From Chloroflexia bacterium (GTDB lineage: Bacteria; Chloroflexota; Chloroflexia; Thermomicrobiales; UBA6265): a stretch of DNA of 6,074 bases. The DNA lies in the NCBI GenBank assembly GCA_013698285.1, contig JACCVE010000399.1:1-6074 (forward strand), in the 5' to 3' direction. Made by a program: the position numbers and the translations under genes. The notes below the pieces were generated by a model. It ran no database searches and was not told the origin of the DNA. It worked only from the letters and a program-made list of their open reading frames with translations. Below, in pieces: positions 5,138-6,074 of this stretch; positions within the stretch are counted from its first letter, which is position 1, and each line of letters begins with the position of its first letter.

Positions 5138-6074
5138 CTAACCGAAGCCGCGTCCCCCACCGCCGCCGCCGCCGCCGCCGCCACCGAATCCACCACCGCC
5201 ACTGAAACCGCCCCCGCCACCCCGGCCGCCCGACGACATGCCGCCGAAGACCTCCGCGGCCGTGTTCAGCATGTCGAAGAAGCCCTGACTACCCTGGTTC
5301 AGGCTCCGGCCGGTCGCGTCACTGGCATCTTGCAGGTCGGGGATATCGAAGCCCGGCATTCCTCCACCTCCCCCCCCGTCGTCCCTGCCGCTCGTGCCCG
5401 TGGAGCCCCCCCAGGCGCCGCCGCCGAAGGGACTCCCACCGATCACCCAACCACCGCCGCGGCGACCACGATAGCCCCCGCGTCGCCCACCGCCCTGGCC
5501 CGGCATCGGGTCAATGAAGATATCCGGGAAGGCCCCGCCGGATTCGAACCAGGTCGGCATCGGAGTATCGACCTGGGCGAACTTGGCGGTCCACTCCCGG
5601 TCGAGGCCAAAGGCGACCGCGTAGGGCAGGTAGCGGTCGAAGGTCTCCCGCGCCTCGTTGAGATCCTCGTACCGCTCGATCGAGGCCAGGTAGCGGCGGA
5701 ACGCCGCCCACTTGGCCTTCTCCTCGGCCCCGGACGCCGTCTTGCGCGGCATTGCCCCGGCCAATCGCCGCAGGACCAGCGCCAAGCCACCCAGGATGAT
5801 CACCGGGAACCAGATGAACGGGGCGATCTCGCCGAACGCCCCGATCGACACCACCCCGATCGCCACGATGATTACCAGGGCGATCCCCGCGCCGCGTCGC
5901 CAGGCCGCCCGCGTCTCCTCCGGCGAGCGCGGGAACAACCCCGCCTCGACCAGCTCGGCGTAGAGCTCGGCCCGGATCTCCGGCTTGGTCGCGTCGAAGG
6001 CGGCCTTGGCGTTGCTCATCTCCGTCACGGCGCCGACCGCCGCCCCGTCCCCGAACAGGGTCGCGACCAGGGTC
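5138..6074 (-). CDS. DUF2207-type membrane protein, C-terminal part (5' end beyond window)
   Basis: Partial gene: the frame stays open from the TAG at 5138-5140 through to 6073, so the start lies outside. A GTG at 6028 opens a 296-residue frame, but the 15 codons before it read TLVATLFGDGAAVGA, which continues as the conserved helical stretch before the DUF2207 membrane pair, so this GTG is unlikely to be the start. Numbering from it: LYAELVEAGLF at 22-32, two hydrophobic helices at about 46-65 and 68-89, the family's AKWAAFRRYL at 105-114, and YLPYAVAFGLDREW at 133-146. From about residue 177 the chain becomes low-complexity and Gly-rich, ending in a run of 11 Gly and RGFG, a usual tail in this family. 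DUF2207 proteins (YciQ-like) normally have an N-terminal signal peptide and extracytoplasmic domain, expected beyond the edge. Function is unknown; envelope location is inferred. Confidence 0.85.
   Translation of the reverse strand, partial: TLVATLFGDGAAVGAVTEMSNAKAAFDATKPEIRAELYAELVEAGLFPRSPEETRAAWRRGAGIALVIIVAIGVVSIGAFGEIAPFIWFPVIILGGLALVLRRLAGAMPRKTASGAEEKAKWAAFRRYLASIERYEDLNEARETFDRYLPYAVAFGLDREWTAKFAQVDTPMPTWFESGGAFPDIFIDPMPGQGGGRRGGYRGRRGGGWVIGGSPFGGGAWGGSTGTSGRDDGGGGGGMPGFDIPDLQDASDATGRSLNQGSQGFFDMLNTAAEVFGGMSSGGRGGGGGFSGGGGFGGGGGGGGGGGRGFG
5160..5180. repeat. (CCG)7 trinucleotide microsatellite
   Basis: Seven perfect CCG units lie in the DUF2207 gene and encode, on the minus strand, part of the terminal poly-glycine run (GGC codons). 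Gain or loss of units would stay in frame and change only the tail length. Confidence 0.8.

Noticed and set aside
5540..5550. GGTTCGAATCC on the minus strand, resembling a tRNA T-arm
   Set aside because: The flanks do not form a full five-pair T stem, no acceptor or anticodon arm could be seen, and the bases encode a coherent part of the DUF2207 protein.

Overview
The window comes from a GC-rich bacterial chromosome (by eye roughly 70% G+C, with strong G/C bias at third codon positions). The mix of genes suggests a high-GC Chloroflexota bacterium of the Thermomicrobia/Sphaerobacter kind, or possibly an actinobacterium. It includes a divergent MurJ, a DUF2207 membrane protein with a glycine-rich tail, a B-box-like zinc-finger membrane protein, and an uninterrupted larC. 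The lineage is inferred from general protein character and was not tested by a search.

Layout, left to right. Bases 1-145 hold no convincing gene. Next is a minus-strand enzyme of the arginine deiminase/dimethylargininase superfamily (146-1081). It is divided from larC (plus strand, GTG start, 1289-2563) by a 207-bp divergent intergenic region with a pyrimidine-rich larC leader. larC converges, across only 37 bp, on a minus-strand pair: a 4-TM zinc-finger membrane protein (4248-4847) followed 3 bp later by a MurJ-type lipid II flippase (2601-4244). Upstream of that pair is a spacer of about 290 bp with inverted repeats and a possible promoter. The last gene (minus strand, ending at 5138) is a DUF2207-type membrane protein whose reading frame stays open to the right window edge, so only its C-terminal part is present.

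How the genes relate. The zinc-finger gene and murJ are almost certainly co-transcribed, and murJ may be translationally coupled. LarC installs nickel in the nickel-pincer nucleotide cofactor of lactate racemase-type enzymes, but its partners LarB and LarE and a LarA enzyme are not in this window. The ADI-fold hydrolase is a stand-alone metabolic gene sharing only the divergent intergenic region with larC.

There is no mobile element, CRISPR array, RNA gene or defence-type cassette. The window looks mainly like housekeeping and ordinary accessory genes. The points most worth checking are the unusual MurJ active-site residues, the zinc-finger/murJ coupling, and the inverted repeat overlapping the candidate promoter of that operon.
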